64,000 nt of DNA. Origin: Pandoraea horticolens (GTDB lineage: Bacteria; Pseudomonadota; Gammaproteobacteria; Burkholderiales; Burkholderiaceae). The stretch spans positions 124,001 to 188,000 of the forward strand of contig NZ_CABPSM010000011.1 of NCBI RefSeq assembly GCF_902459555.1. The letters are read 5' to 3'. This document shows positions 1 to 8,881 of the stretch, piece after piece; the first letter of the stretch is position 1; every line of letters begins with the position of its first letter. The position numbers were made by a program, and so were the translations under genes. The notes below the pieces were generated by a model. The model saw only the letters and a list, made by a program, of their open reading frames with translations. It searched no databases and was not told the origin of the DNA.

Positions 1-2
1 TG

Positions 3-1232
3 CAGGTCGAGAGTCAGGAAGGGGCGGGCACCACGATGCGCTTCTCGCTTCATCTGCCCTGGACACCGAAAAGCGAGTCGACGTTGGCTCCCCTGACGGG
101 AGAGACGTTCGCCTATGTCAGCGTGCTTGTTCGCCGTCACTGGTATCTCGACGCGCTGATTCGCCGGGCCGGCTACGAGCCGGTCAGGTATGACGACGCC
201 GTGACATGGTCCTCTGGTAGCGGCCGCGTGCAGGATGCAGGTCTGCTCATGTTCGCTGACGAGTGGCCGGTACGCGGCATGGCGGGGGCAGAGGTTTATC
301 TGCTGCGTGCGACCCCTGTCGATCGCTTGGCCGGTAGCGCTTTCGCCTGGCCCCGCGACATTGCATTGTTCCAGCAGGCGGAGCTTTGGGACGCCCTTGG
401 CACGGTGCCGTCGCCGGGGCATGGCGAGAGCGAACTGCCGGCCACGACGAGTGCGCGTGCGCGCGTCAAACCGCTTGCGGGTTGGTACGTGCTCGTGGCG
501 GATGATCATCCGATCAGCGGCATGTTGCTGTCGCGCCAGTTGGAAGGGCTCGGGGCGATGGTCGATTGTTATCACGATCCGCGTGAGGCGCTGGAGGCGT
601 TCGACGCGGAATCGCACATGCTGGTGATCACCGACGCCAACATGCCGCATCTCTCCGGGCATGCGTTGGCGACGGAAATCAAGGCACATGCGCCACACGT
701 GCCGGTGGTGGCGGCGACGGCCGATGTCACGTTGCGTCACGACCGCGAGGCGAACTCCCCGTTCGACGCCGTCGTCTACAAGCCTGTCGATGCTCGTTCG
801 TTGTTGCGTGTCATTGAACTGGTCCGGACTCGATATCCGTCGCTTTGCATCGAAATCGCGCCGCTACCTGCGTCATCCCGGCTGATTGAAGGCGCGCCCA
901 AGGCATCGCCCGAAACGGCGTCGACGAAGGACTGGCGTTTGCCGCTTCCAGAGATGTTCGACACGTTCGTCAAGATTGCAGACCAGGACATCGCGAATTG
1001 CCGGGCGGCGCTTGCTGAACAGTCACGCGAGACGTTGCGTCACTCGGCGCATCGATTGCGAGGCGGTTTCATGGCGTTCGGCCTGAGTTCGCTGGCATCG
1101 CTCGCGGCACAGGTGGAGCATCTGGCGCCCCAGGCATCTGCAGGACAGATGGAAGCCGCGTTCGACGCCCTCGATGCTGCGTGGAATGACTGGTTGCGTT
1201 CCCAAGGGCAAGCCATCGTTAGCGACGCCTGA
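3..1232 (+). CDS. C-terminal part of hybrid sensor histidine kinase (receiver + Hpt), 5' end outside window
   Basis: The frame is open from base 3, and the residues before the first ATG at 36 read like the end of a HATPase_c domain (VESQEGAGTTMRFSLHL). The gene therefore starts before the window, and ATG 36 is not a real start. After the ATPase tail comes about 120 residues without receiver motifs, probably a degenerate receiver. A good receiver domain follows: acidic pair in VLVADDHP, phospho-acceptor Asp in TDANMP (codon at 633), Thr in AATAD, Lys in VYKPV. Last is an Hpt domain with the histidine box AHRLRGGF (His codon at 1050). This is the layout of BvgS/EvgS-type phosphorelay kinases. 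The partner response regulator is not visible. It converges on the LysR gene with 25 bp between them. Confidence 0.88.
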   Translation, partial: QVESQEGAGTTMRFSLHLPWTPKSESTLAPLTGETFAYVSVLVRRHWYLDALIRRAGYEPVRYDDAVTWSSGSGRVQDAGLLMFADEWPVRGMAGAEVYLLRATPVDRLAGSAFAWPRDIALFQQAELWDALGTVPSPGHGESELPATTSARARVKPLAGWYVLVADDHPISGMLLSRQLEGLGAMVDCYHDPREALEAFDAESHMLVITDANMPHLSGHALATEIKAHAPHVPVVAATADVTLRHDREANSPFDAVVYKPVDARSLLRVIELVRTRYPSLCIEIAPLPASSRLIEGAPKASPETASTKDWRLPLPEMFDTFVKIADQDIANCRAALAEQSRETLRHSAHRLRGGFMAFGLSSLASLAAQVEHLAPQASAGQMEAAFDALDAAWNDWLRSQGQAIVSDA

Positions 1233-1257
1233 TCGTGGGGGCCGGCGCTACCCCTCG

Positions 1258-2163
1258 CTACTCGACGAAGTGTTCCGATATCAACTGGCGCAGCCATTGA
1301 TTCCCGGCGTCCTGGTGGTAGCGCCGGTGCCAGAACACGTTCGTTTGCAGCGCGGGAAGGCGAAGCGGTGGGGTGACGAACCGCAGCCCGAACGGCGCGG
1401 CCGCGCGTTCGGCAAACTTCTGCGGCACGGTGACCACCAGATCATTGGCACTCACGATATACGGCACGGCGATGAAGTGAGGAACCCAGAAATTCGCGTC
1501 AGCGCCGAAGCCCGCCTGCGCCAGCAGTTGATTGACGCGTGCATACGGGTTGTCACCGGTGGCAACAAACAGGTGGCGCGCCGCCTGAAACTCCACCAGT
1601 CCGGCATGGGGCGTGTCGAGCGCATGTCCGATGCGGAACATGCTCACGTATTGCTGACTGAATAGCCGGCGCTGAAAGAATGGCCCGGTGAGATCGTCGA
1701 AAGCCCCCACCGCAAGGTCAATGCGTCCCGCAGCCATCGCCTCCTTCAGGTCGGGCAGCGTCGCACGCACCGTATTGACACGTACACCAGGGGCCAGCCG
1801 CGTACAAAGATCGACGAGCACGGGCATGAAGTACACTTCCCCGACATCCGTCATGGCCAACGTGAATTCGCGCTGGCTGCTTGCAGGATCGAACGCCTCA
1901 CGGTGATTGATTGCCCGGGAAATGCCGGCAAGGGCCGCAGACACCGGCTCTGCAAGCGCCTCGGCAAAGGGCGTAGGTTGCATTCCCGTGCCGGTGCGCG
2001 TGAATAGTTCGTCTTCGAATGTTTGCCGCAGGCGAGCCAATCCGTTACTCACGGCAGGTTGGGACAAACCCAACTCCCGCGCCGCCTGAGAAATGCTCCG
2101 ATGCGTGAGCACAGCATGAAAGACGACCAGCAAGTTCAAATCGACGTCGCGTAAGGAAATCAT
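1258..2163 (-). CDS. LysR-family transcriptional regulator divergent from hmgA
   Basis: This is a 301-residue protein of standard LysR length. The N-terminal winged helix-turn-helix (residues about 6-65) includes SISQAARELGLSQPAVSNGL, followed by an inducer-binding domain. The opening DLNLLVVFHAVLTHRS and the RTGTGMQPTPFAEAL stretch resemble the NodD/PcpR-like subgroup that responds to aromatic compounds. It is divergent from hmgA with only 113 bp between start codons, so it probably controls the homogentisate genes in response to a pathway intermediate. That regulatory role is inferred from position. Confidence 0.88.
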   Translation of the reverse strand: MISLRDVDLNLLVVFHAVLTHRSISQAARELGLSQPAVSNGLARLRQTFEDELFTRTGTGMQPTPFAEALAEPVSAALAGISRAINHREAFDPASSQREFTLAMTDVGEVYFMPVLVDLCTRLAPGVRVNTVRATLPDLKEAMAAGRIDLAVGAFDDLTGPFFQRRLFSQQYVSMFRIGHALDTPHAGLVEFQAARHLFVATGDNPYARVNQLLAQAGFGADANFWVPHFIAVPYIVSANDLVVTVPQKFAERAAAPFGLRFVTPPLRLPALQTNVFWHRRYHQDAGNQWLRQLISEHFVE

Positions 2164-2176
2164 GAGGCGGCGGTAT

Positions 2177-2193
2177 TATTCGTATTGTGAATA
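2177..2193. promoter_or_regulatory. Candidate LysR operator between the LysR gene and hmgA
   Basis: A perfect dyad TATTC-N7-GAATA sits in the short divergent intergenic region. Its core TTC-N7-GAA fits the T-N11-A pattern of LysR-type regulators. It lies 14 bp upstream of the LysR start codon and about 85 bp upstream of the hmgA start, inside an AT-rich stretch that stands out from the surrounding DNA. Binding is inferred only. Confidence 0.45.
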
Positions 2194-2276
2194 TAGTGGA
2201 TTTATCTATTTATATCGCAAAATGTGGTCGCTTGTCGGACAATGATTCCATTCGAAATCAGGAGACGAGGCCATTC

Positions 2277-3596
2277 ATGCGCCAAGCAGATCAGATTCAG
2301 GGGGAACTGGGCTATCTGTCCGGTTTTGCCAACGAGTTCGCGACTGAGGCGTTGCCCGGCGCGCTGCCTATCGGGCAGAATTCGCCGCAACGTGCGCCGT
2401 ACGGCCTCTATGCGGAACAACTCTCGGGTACGGCGTTCACGGCACCGCGCGGGCATAACCGCCGCTCGTGGGTGTATCGCATTCGTCCCGCCGCCATGCA
2501 CAAGCCGTTTACCGCCGTCGAGCAGTCGCGTTGGCTGAGCCGTTTCGACGACGTGCCCACGCCGCCGAACCAGATGCGCTGGGACCCGCTGCCGATGCCG
2601 GATGTGCCAACCGATTTCGTCGACGGGATGGTCACGATGGCCGGCAATGGCAGCCCGGACGCCGCGCATGGTTGCGGCATTCATCTGTACGCAGCCAATA
2701 AGTCGATGGAAGGCCGTTTCTTCTACGACGCCGATGGCGAACTGCTGATCGTGCCGCAGGAAGGGCGTTTGCGCATCGCGACGGAATTCGGCGTGCTCGA
2801 CGTGGAGCCTTATGAAATCGTCGTGCTGCCGCGTGGCGTGCGCTTCCGTGTCACGCTGCTCGATGGTCGTGCGCGTGGCTACGTGTGCGAGAACTATGGC
2901 GCGTTGTTCCGTCTGCCGGATCTGGGCCCCATCGGCTCGAACGGCCTTGCGAATCCGCGCGACTTCCTCACGCCGGTTGCGGCCTATGAGGATGCCGAAG
3001 GCGACTTCGAACTGGTGGCGAAATTCGCCGGTGCGTTGTGGCGCGCCGATATCGGTCACTCGCCTCTCGATATCGTGGCATGGCACGGCAACTACGCGCC
3101 GTACAAGTACGATCTGCGCCGCTTCAACACCATCGGATCTATCAGCTATGACCACCCGGATCCGTCGATCTTCCTGGTGTTGCAATCGCAGAGCAACGCG
3201 CCGGGCGTCGACGACATCGACTTCGTGATCTTCCCGCCGCGCTGGCTGGCGATGGAAAACTCGTTCCGTCCGCCCTGGTTCCACCGCAACATCGCCAGCG
3301 AGTTCATGGGCCTCATTCACGGCGTGTACGACGCCAAGGCCGAGGGTTTCGTGCCGGGCGGCGCGAGCCTGCACAACTGCATGTCCGGTCACGGCCCCGA
3401 TGCGGACACGTTCGAGAAAGCCTCTGCGGCCGACACGAGCAAGCCGCATAAGGTCGACGCGACGATGGCCTTCATGTTCGAGACACCGGCGGTCATTCGT
3501 CCGACGCGCTTCGCGCTGGAGACCAAGCAACTGCAGGACAACTACTACACTTGCTGGCAAGGGCTGAAGAAGCACTTCGATCCGAACCAGAAATAA
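2277..3596 (+). CDS. hmgA: Homogentisate 1,2-dioxygenase
   Basis: This enzyme opens the ring of homogentisate to maleylacetoacetate in tyrosine/phenylalanine catabolism; it is a cytosolic non-haem iron enzyme. The ATG at 2277 is chosen over the upstream in-frame ATG at 2187 because AGGAG (2260-2264) precedes it and the protein then begins at the family's usual N-terminus, ending in [10 protein letters not shown]. The length is 439 residues, which is typical. Iron ligands match by spacing to the human enzyme: His336, Glu342 and His372 ([10 protein letters not shown] and GHGPD), with His293 (YDHPD) as the catalytic His. It is followed by fahA, with which it is probably co-transcribed. A gene for maleylacetoacetate isomerase is not in the window. 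Confidence 0.98.
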   Translation: MRQADQIQGELGYLSGFANEFATEALPGALPIGQNSPQRAPYGLYAEQLSGTAFTAPRGHNRRSWVYRIRPAAMHKPFTAVEQSRWLSRFDDVPTPPNQMRWDPLPMPDVPTDFVDGMVTMAGNGSPDAAHGCGIHLYAANKSMEGRFFYDADGELLIVPQEGRLRIATEFGVLDVEPYEIVVLPRGVRFRVTLLDGRARGYVCENYGALFRLPDLGPIGSNGLANPRDFLTPVAAYEDAEGDFELVAKFAGALWRADIGHSPLDIVAWHGNYAPYKYDLRRFNTIGSISYDHPDPSIFLVLQSQSNAPGVDDIDFVIFPPRWLAMENSFRPPWFHRNIASEFMGLIHGVYDAKAEGFVPGGASLHNCMSGHGPDADTFEKASAADTSKPHKVDATMAFMFETPAVIRPTRFALETKQLQDNYYTCWQGLKKHFDPNQK

Positions 3597-3697
3597 GTGG
3601 CCTTCGCGCCACGACTTCACTGATTTCCGAAACGGCCGGCCCCGCGCACCCGATGCACAGGGCCGGCCGACGCGTTACCTCGAACAAGGAATTTCGC

Positions 3698-4972
3698 ATG
3701 TCTGCACTCCCGCAAAGCTGGGTCGCGTCCGCCAACACCGGTGTGACGGACTTCCCGTTGCAAAACCTGCCATATGGCGTGTTCAGCACCGCGTCGAAAT
3801 CGACGCCGCGCGTTGGCGTCGCCATTGGCGACCAGGTGCTCGATCTGGCCGCGCTCGAAGCCGCCGGTGTGCTCAAGGCCGCCGATACGGCCGTCTTCGC
3901 TCAGCCTTCCATCAACGCGTTCGTGTCGCTGGGGAGTGTTGCCTGGCGTGTCACGCGTGCTCGACTGACATCGCTTCTCGCGGCGGATGGCGACGGCGCG
4001 CTGCGCGATAACGCTTCGCTGCGTGCTCAAGCACTCGTGCCACTGGCAGATGCCACGCTGCACTTGCCCGTACAGGTGCCGGGTTACACCGATTTCTATT
4101 CGTCGAAAGAACACGCGACCAACGTGGGCTCGATGTTCCGTGATCCGGCCAACGCGCTGCTGCCGAACTGGCTGGAAATCCCCATCGGCTATAACGGCCG
4201 CGCCAGCTCGGTGGTTGTGAGCGGCACGCCGATTCATCGTCCGAACGGACAGATCAAGTTGCCCGACCAGCCGCGTCCGATTTTCGACGGCTGCCGCAAG
4301 CTCGACTTCGAACTCGAAACCGGCTTCATCGTCGGTCGCGATACGTCGCTGGGCGAGTCCCTGAGTGTGGATGCCGCCGAAGCGGCCATCTTCGGGATGG
4401 TGGTGCTCAACGACTGGTCGGCACGCGATCTGCAGCAGTGGGAATACGTGCCGCTCGGTCCGTTCAACGCGAAGACGTTCGGCACGTCCATTTCGCCGTG
4501 GATCGTGACGATGGAAGCCCTTGAGCCGTTCCGCGTTGCCGGTCCGGAGCAAGACCCGCAACCGCTGTCGTACCTGCAACAGCAGGGCAAGCACGCCTTC
4601 GACATCCAACTGGAAGTCTTTCTGCAAGCCGATGGCGACGCGCAGCCGACGTCCATCTGCCGTACCAATTTCCGCCACATGTACTGGAGCATGGCCCAGC
4701 AGCTCGCGCACCATACAGTCTCGGGCTGCAATGTGCGCGTTGGCGACCTGATGGGCTCCGGCACGATAAGCGGCCCGACGCCGGATTCGTTCGGCAGCCT
4801 GCTCGAACTGACCTGGAACGGCAAGAACCCGATCACGCTCGCCAGCGGGGCGAAACGCACGTTCATCGACGATGGCGACACCGTCGTAATGGCGGGCTGG
4901 TGTCAAGGTGACGGCTACCGTGTCGGCTTCGGTGAAGTCTCGGGCAAGATTCTGCCGGCGAAGGCTCGATAA
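3698..4972 (+). CDS. fahA: Fumarylacetoacetase
   Basis: This is the last step of tyrosine catabolism: it hydrolyses fumarylacetoacetate to fumarate and acetoacetate. The ATG at 3698 has AAGGA just upstream (3686-3690). In-frame upstream codons overlap the hmgA end and are not family-like. The protein has 424 residues, normal for the family. The catalytic region DFYSSKEHATNVG gives Asp132 and His139, equivalent to mouse Asp126 and His133. Metal-binding acids occur in DFELETGFIVG and VLNDWSARDLQQWE. It lies 101 bp after hmgA on the same strand. Confidence 0.98.
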   Translation: MSALPQSWVASANTGVTDFPLQNLPYGVFSTASKSTPRVGVAIGDQVLDLAALEAAGVLKAADTAVFAQPSINAFVSLGSVAWRVTRARLTSLLAADGDGALRDNASLRAQALVPLADATLHLPVQVPGYTDFYSSKEHATNVGSMFRDPANALLPNWLEIPIGYNGRASSVVVSGTPIHRPNGQIKLPDQPRPIFDGCRKLDFELETGFIVGRDTSLGESLSVDAAEAAIFGMVVLNDWSARDLQQWEYVPLGPFNAKTFGTSISPWIVTMEALEPFRVAGPEQDPQPLSYLQQQGKHAFDIQLEVFLQADGDAQPTSICRTNFRHMYWSMAQQLAHHTVSGCNVRVGDLMGSGTISGPTPDSFGSLLELTWNGKNPITLASGAKRTFIDDGDTVVMAGWCQGDGYRVGFGEVSGKILPAKAR

Positions 4973-4986
4973 GCGCCGGTCGGCGC

Positions 4987-5013
4987 GGTGTCCCGGCGTG
5001 TGCCGGGGACACC
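4987..5013 (+). terminator. Hairpin after fahA, possible terminator
   Basis: GGTGTCCCGGC, a 4-nt loop GTGT, then a matching arm with one bulged G form a strong GC-rich hairpin 14 bp after the fahA stop. There is no T-tract, so a classical rho-independent terminator is not assured. It could also serve the opposite strand, where a small ORF ends at 5017. Confidence 0.45.
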
Positions 5014-5016
5014 GAC

Positions 5017-5313
5017 TCAAGCACGCACAACGCGTCGTGCCGGTTCTCCGGACGGCGCGTTTGTCATTTGCGGGTCCGGCAGTGTCTCGTGCTCGCCGTG
5101 GTCGCCCGGGTGCGATGACGGCAAGCGCTGCCACCAGGCATCGATGCGGCTAACCATCAGGCTGGCGGTAACGCGGCAGCGTGTGGGCGTGTAGGCGAGT
5201 TCATTGCCAACCCTGCGTAACAGGGGAGGATCGCCAAGACGGGCGCGGCGCGGCACGCGCAGCGAGCGCTGCGCGGGCGCCTGGGGTGGATGGGCGGATG
5301 CGGCGTGTGGCAT
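5017..5313 (-). CDS. Small hypothetical protein, 98 residues
   Basis: No family is recognised. The ORF starts at an ATG (5311-5313) with a good Shine-Dalgarno GGGAG seven bases upstream, which is the main reason to consider it real. The protein is basic and rich in Arg and Pro at the N-terminus, with a more protein-like middle (RRVGNELAYTPTRCRV, then SLMVSRIDAWWQRLP) and a hydrophilic end. It lies downstream of the AI-2E transporter on the same strand, 127 bp away. The Shine-Dalgarno lies inside an inverted repeat. It could still be a chance ORF in GC-rich DNA. Confidence 0.4.
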   Translation of the reverse strand: MPHAASAHPPQAPAQRSLRVPRRARLGDPPLLRRVGNELAYTPTRCRVTASLMVSRIDAWWQRLPSSHPGDHGEHETLPDPQMTNAPSGEPARRVVRA

Positions 5314-5316
5314 TTG

Positions 5317-5350
5317 ATATCTCCCGGAATCGCGTGAATACGGGAGATAT
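5317..5350 (-). promoter_or_regulatory. Perfect 10-bp inverted repeat covering the ribosome-binding site of the small ORF
   Basis: ATATCTCCCG (5317-5326) and its exact complement CGGGAGATAT (5341-5350) are separated by 14 bp. On the minus strand the proximal arm contains the GGGAG Shine-Dalgarno of the ORF starting at 5313, and the distal arm would pair with it. It could be an RNA hairpin that hides the ribosome-binding site, or a protein operator. Confidence 0.5.
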
Positions 5351-5440
5351 TTAGCCATGCGGCGGCGGGGAGCGACAGGTGAAGCCGTCCGAAAAATATG
5401 TCCGGTTTGCGTGACAGGGCCGTGTCGCACAGCGCGGGGA

Positions 5441-6610
5441 TCAAGCCCGTTTGTCCCCGGGGGGGGCCGACACCTTCGCCGGGGAATCAACGGGCGGTGC
5501 CACATCCGGCGTGGCGGGCGCTGCCGGTGGGGTCCCGCTGGGCACCATCGGGGAACGGCTCAGTCCTTCGTTGATCCATGCGCTCAGCAACGTGTAGGTC
5601 ACTGCAAGAATCACAGGGCCGACAAACAGGCCGACGATGCCGAACGTCAGCATCCCGCCGAGCACACCCGCGAGAATCAACGTCATCGGCAAATCTGCGC
5701 CGCGGCGGATGAGCATTGGACGCATCACGTTATCCAGCATGCCGATGAATACTGACAGCACCAGCAGCAGCGTGGCGAGTGTCGGACTGTCCTGCCAGTA
5801 AAGCCATGCAACGCTCGAGAGCAGCACAGGGAATGGGCCGATCTGTGCAATACACAGCACCAGCATCAGGGCCGTCAGGAAGCCCGACAGCGGCACGCCC
5901 GTCAGCCAGAGTCCCAGGCCGCCGAGCAGCGACTGCGTTACCGCCGTGACCACGATGCCGAGCGCCACCGCACGAATCGACATGCCCGCAAGCCGTACCG
6001 ATTCCTCTCCGCGATCGCCGCCGAGGCGTCTTGCTATGCGAATCAGTGCCCGCGCCGCGCGCTCACCCTGCATGAAGAGAATGCCGGAGATGATCAGAGT
6101 GAGCCCGAGATGAACCACGAGCAGACCGACGGAGCCCAGCTTTGAGAATCCCCAGGAAGCGGCCTTGACGGCATAGGGCTGAATCTTGGCGACGAGACCG
6201 CCGGGACCGGCGGCCGCCAGTGCCTGCCACTCGTCGCTGGCGCGTTGACCGATCACCGGGATGCGGGTGAGCCAGTCGGGCGGCATCGGGAGGCCGCGTT
6301 GCCCGATGGAATGCACCTGGTTGCTGATGTCGGACGCGTGTCCGATCAGCGTGCCGATGGCGGCAGACAACGGTGCGACAACGATCACCAGCATGCCGAC
6401 GATCATGACCGTGGTGGCAAGCCATCGTTTGCCCCACAGGCGCCGTTGCAGACCGACGAGCAACGGCCAGGTGGAGGCGACAATCGTCACTGCCCAGATA
6501 AATGCCGGCAGAAAGGGGAGCAGTACCCATAGCGTACCGATCATCAGCGCACTGAGGACGAGGATGATCAGCAGGTTACGGGCGAGTTCGCTCGGGGTCG
6601 TGGAAAGCAT
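5441..6610 (-). CDS. AI-2E family transporter (YdiK/PerM-like) membrane protein
   Basis: This is a polytopic inner-membrane protein of the AI-2E exporter/PerM superfamily. The ATG at 6610 has GGAG just upstream and removes a non-membrane, Arg-rich extension, leaving 389 residues. Hydrophobic segments include LLIILVLSALMIGTLWVLLP, FIWAVTIVASTWPLL, the TTVMIVGMLVIVV segment, VGLLVVHLGLTLIISGILF, a Gly/Leu-rich pair around residues 230-290, and a C-terminal pair ending in GLFVGPVILAVTYTLL. The last 40 residues are Pro/Ala-rich and cytosolic-looking. The transported substrate cannot be told from sequence; the family name reflects a few members only. Confidence 0.88.
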   Translation of the reverse strand: MLSTTPSELARNLLIILVLSALMIGTLWVLLPFLPAFIWAVTIVASTWPLLVGLQRRLWGKRWLATTVMIVGMLVIVVAPLSAAIGTLIGHASDISNQVHSIGQRGLPMPPDWLTRIPVIGQRASDEWQALAAAGPGGLVAKIQPYAVKAASWGFSKLGSVGLLVVHLGLTLIISGILFMQGERAARALIRIARRLGGDRGEESVRLAGMSIRAVALGIVVTAVTQSLLGGLGLWLTGVPLSGFLTALMLVLCIAQIGPFPVLLSSVAWLYWQDSPTLATLLLVLSVFIGMLDNVMRPMLIRRGADLPMTLILAGVLGGMLTFGIVGLFVGPVILAVTYTLLSAWINEGLSRSPMVPSGTPPAAPATPDVAPPVDSPAKVSAPPGDKRA

Positions 6611-6738
6611 GGGTGCTCCGGCAGACAGAGGGGGAGAACGCGTGTCACCACGCGTCCGGCAGTACGTGTTCGCACACGATGCGAGGGAAACACGATGCCA
6701 CGCCGTGGCGGGCACGGCAAGTGCGTCGCGCCGGTACC

Positions 6739-8655
6739 TTACAGCGGCGTCGATTGCTCTGTGTCGTCGTCGGTACGATCAGGCGGGAGGCTACGCCACC
6801 GAGGGAGGTCCCTCGGCCGGCAAAGCGCATCGGGTACCGTCGTCGTACCGTGCCGCCGGGCGCCGGTTGGCTGGGCGGGGGAGCGAGGCGCATCGTCGGC
6901 ACGGCGACCGGAGGCCGCCGGCGCAGCGGCGCCTGCCGCATGCGTTTCGGGAAAGGTGAACGACGTTCCCTCCGTCGTGTTGTTGTTCACCTCGTCAGTG
7001 CCCGGGCTGCCTGGGCTGTCGAGGTGCGATGGGGACGAATTTCCCGACGATACGCCCGAGTCGTCAACCGTGACGACCGTGCTGGTACTGATCTTCTGTT
7101 GCGGCGCGCGCCGTTCGTGCGCAGTGCGAATGTCTTCGCGTTGTGCAGCGGTCTGGCTTATCGAGAATATGAGGCCGATGACGCCGTACAGGACGTCAAG
7201 GACCGCGAAAACATGGGCTTCCTCTGCCACTGTCGGGGAGTGAGGATCGGAGGCGGGCAGCGTCACGTTGCGAGCATCGTAGTCCTCGGCAAATGGCGTG
7301 TCGTCGGCGTTGCCGTGGGCGTGAGCCGCATAATCGCCCATCCACGCGAGATAGTAGAACGTAAGCGTCAGCGCAAACCAGATGAGTCTGGGCGGGGTGG
7401 ATTGAAGCATGGCGGACAAATCGTGAAAGAACGCGCCGACGCTCTCCCGCTGGCCTACCGGAGCAGGCTCGCGTCCCACGGCTTCGATCAGTTCCGCGAA
7501 GTTGTTTTGCGTGAGGACTTGCAGGCCGGCACTGTGCCGCGTCACTCCCAACTGATGAATGATAGGGAGCAGCAGGAGGCCCGGCATCGGTGCCAGCGGA
7601 ATCTCAAGGGCCGCGTGCAGCGTGTCGCCGAAGCGCCGCGTGAAAATGCCTGGCGCGAAGCGGGACACGATACGTTCGATGCCGTAGCGGGCCCCGTTGC
7701 GCAGAACCCCGTAGCAAAAGACAAAACCGAGCACCTGCGCAAAAGCCGCGCGGTAAGGCGTGGCGAGGATCGCGCTCAAGCCTTCCAGTCCCGGTGCCGG
7801 CGTCGTGCGTACGATCTGGTTCTGGTACTGCACTTGAGTGGCGTTGAAGCCGGCCATGCCCAGCAAGTTGATCAGAACGACGCCCAGCGCAGCCAATGGC
7901 GGCCATAGCCACGCCTGCGAGCGCGTAGGGTCCGTCGATTCCGCAAGGAGCGATACGAGGGCGGAGCCGACGGCGAAGGGCATGGCATCGCGCAGCGTGC
8001 CGATATAGAACGAACGCCACGAAAAGCCGGGTCGTTGTTCGCGCAACAGCACCTCGAGGCGCTCGCTCACGTCCGCCACATCGAATCCGTGATGCGCCAG
8101 CATCCGGGCATGCCTGTGCAGATGTGTGTGCAATGTGTCATGCCACGGGTGCGCCGCTGAATTGACGGGGGCTTGCAGGGTGTCGTCAGACCATCCCTGT
8201 CTGAGTTGTTCAAGGGCGTCTTGCCATCGGTCCGATGCAGGTGCCGTTCCCATGGCACGCAGCGCCGGTACGGCGACGTCCTGCCAAAGCACATCGAAAA
8301 TGCGCCGCGCGCGATCGGCGCCGTAGCCCGTGAACATATCGATGGCAAAGACGGGGGTGTCGACCGTCGAGGTCCGCGAAGACGGGGCGGCGGGGGCGGA
8401 CGATCGGCGACCGGCGAATACCGGAGCGAGTGCCGCTGGCTCCCGGAGCGCACCACCGCCGCTGCGAGCTTGCGCCTGTGCCAATAGCCATGGCAACGCG
8501 TTAGCCGTCACACTGGCCTGAGCCGCCGCTTGCTGAGCGCGAGCGAAGTCCTCGGCAAGTGGCGTTACGGGTTCATGTCGTTGCGATTCGTGTGCTGAAG
8601 GGGTAGCGGTGGTGGAGCTATGGGAGGACCAGCAAGAGGAGCATCCGTAGGGCAT
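6739..8655 (-). CDS. Orphan membrane protein with disordered ends, 638 residues
   Basis: I do not recognise a family. The N-terminal ~90 residues are Ala/Ser-rich. Residues about 95-250 look globular (DTPVFAIDMFTGYGADRARR; LRQGWSDDTLQAPVNSAAHP). From about 220 on there are five or six hydrophobic stretches, including WLWPPLAALGVVLINLLGMA, AQVLGFVFCYGVL, PMPGLLLLPIIHQLGV, LIWFALTLTFYYLAWMG and VFAVLDVLYGVIGLIFSIS. The last ~130 residues are Ser/Asn/Pro/Thr-rich and probably disordered. The start ATG at 8655 lacks a clear Shine-Dalgarno and no good internal ATG exists before about residue 110. The low-complexity ends with a helical membrane core recall secreted effector-like proteins, but no secretion gene is nearby. 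Confidence 0.7.
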   Translation of the reverse strand: MPYGCSSCWSSHSSTTATPSAHESQRHEPVTPLAEDFARAQQAAAQASVTANALPWLLAQAQARSGGGALREPAALAPVFAGRRSSAPAAPSSRTSTVDTPVFAIDMFTGYGADRARRIFDVLWQDVAVPALRAMGTAPASDRWQDALEQLRQGWSDDTLQAPVNSAAHPWHDTLHTHLHRHARMLAHHGFDVADVSERLEVLLREQRPGFSWRSFYIGTLRDAMPFAVGSALVSLLAESTDPTRSQAWLWPPLAALGVVLINLLGMAGFNATQVQYQNQIVRTTPAPGLEGLSAILATPYRAAFAQVLGFVFCYGVLRNGARYGIERIVSRFAPGIFTRRFGDTLHAALEIPLAPMPGLLLLPIIHQLGVTRHSAGLQVLTQNNFAELIEAVGREPAPVGQRESVGAFFHDLSAMLQSTPPRLIWFALTLTFYYLAWMGDYAAHAHGNADDTPFAEDYDARNVTLPASDPHSPTVAEEAHVFAVLDVLYGVIGLIFSISQTAAQREDIRTAHERRAPQQKISTSTVVTVDDSGVSSGNSSPSHLDSPGSPGTDEVNNNTTEGTSFTFPETHAAGAAAPAASGRRADDAPRSPAQPTGARRHGTTTVPDALCRPRDLPRWRSLPPDRTDDDTEQSTPL

Positions 8656-8881
8656 GGCGTCGATAGCAGGACTCGGCCGAAGGCGAGGTGCCGGGCCGCG
8701 GTCGTGAAAAGGCGAAATGAAGCGGGCGATGCTACGCGCATCCGTTCACCGCGACCACGCTTGGACAGCCGTTTGAAGTCGTTAATTCGCGATGCTGCGT
8801 AGCGGCATCGCTCCTGTCGCCACCGATTCAGCGGATACCCAACGTCCTGCGCGCCGGGCATTGCGCATCGTGTGTCACCGA

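Noticed and set aside
2187-2276. Upstream ATG that would extend HmgA by 30 residues
   Set aside because: The extension is not family-like and the AGGAG site fits the ATG at 2277.
2202-3620. 472-codon ORF antisense to hmgA
   Set aside because: It mirrors a certain gene and is Arg/His-rich, as expected for the antisense frame of GC-rich coding DNA.
3617-5134. 505-codon ORF antisense to fahA
   Set aside because: Same shadow effect; no domain, no ribosome-binding site and Arg-rich low-complexity protein.
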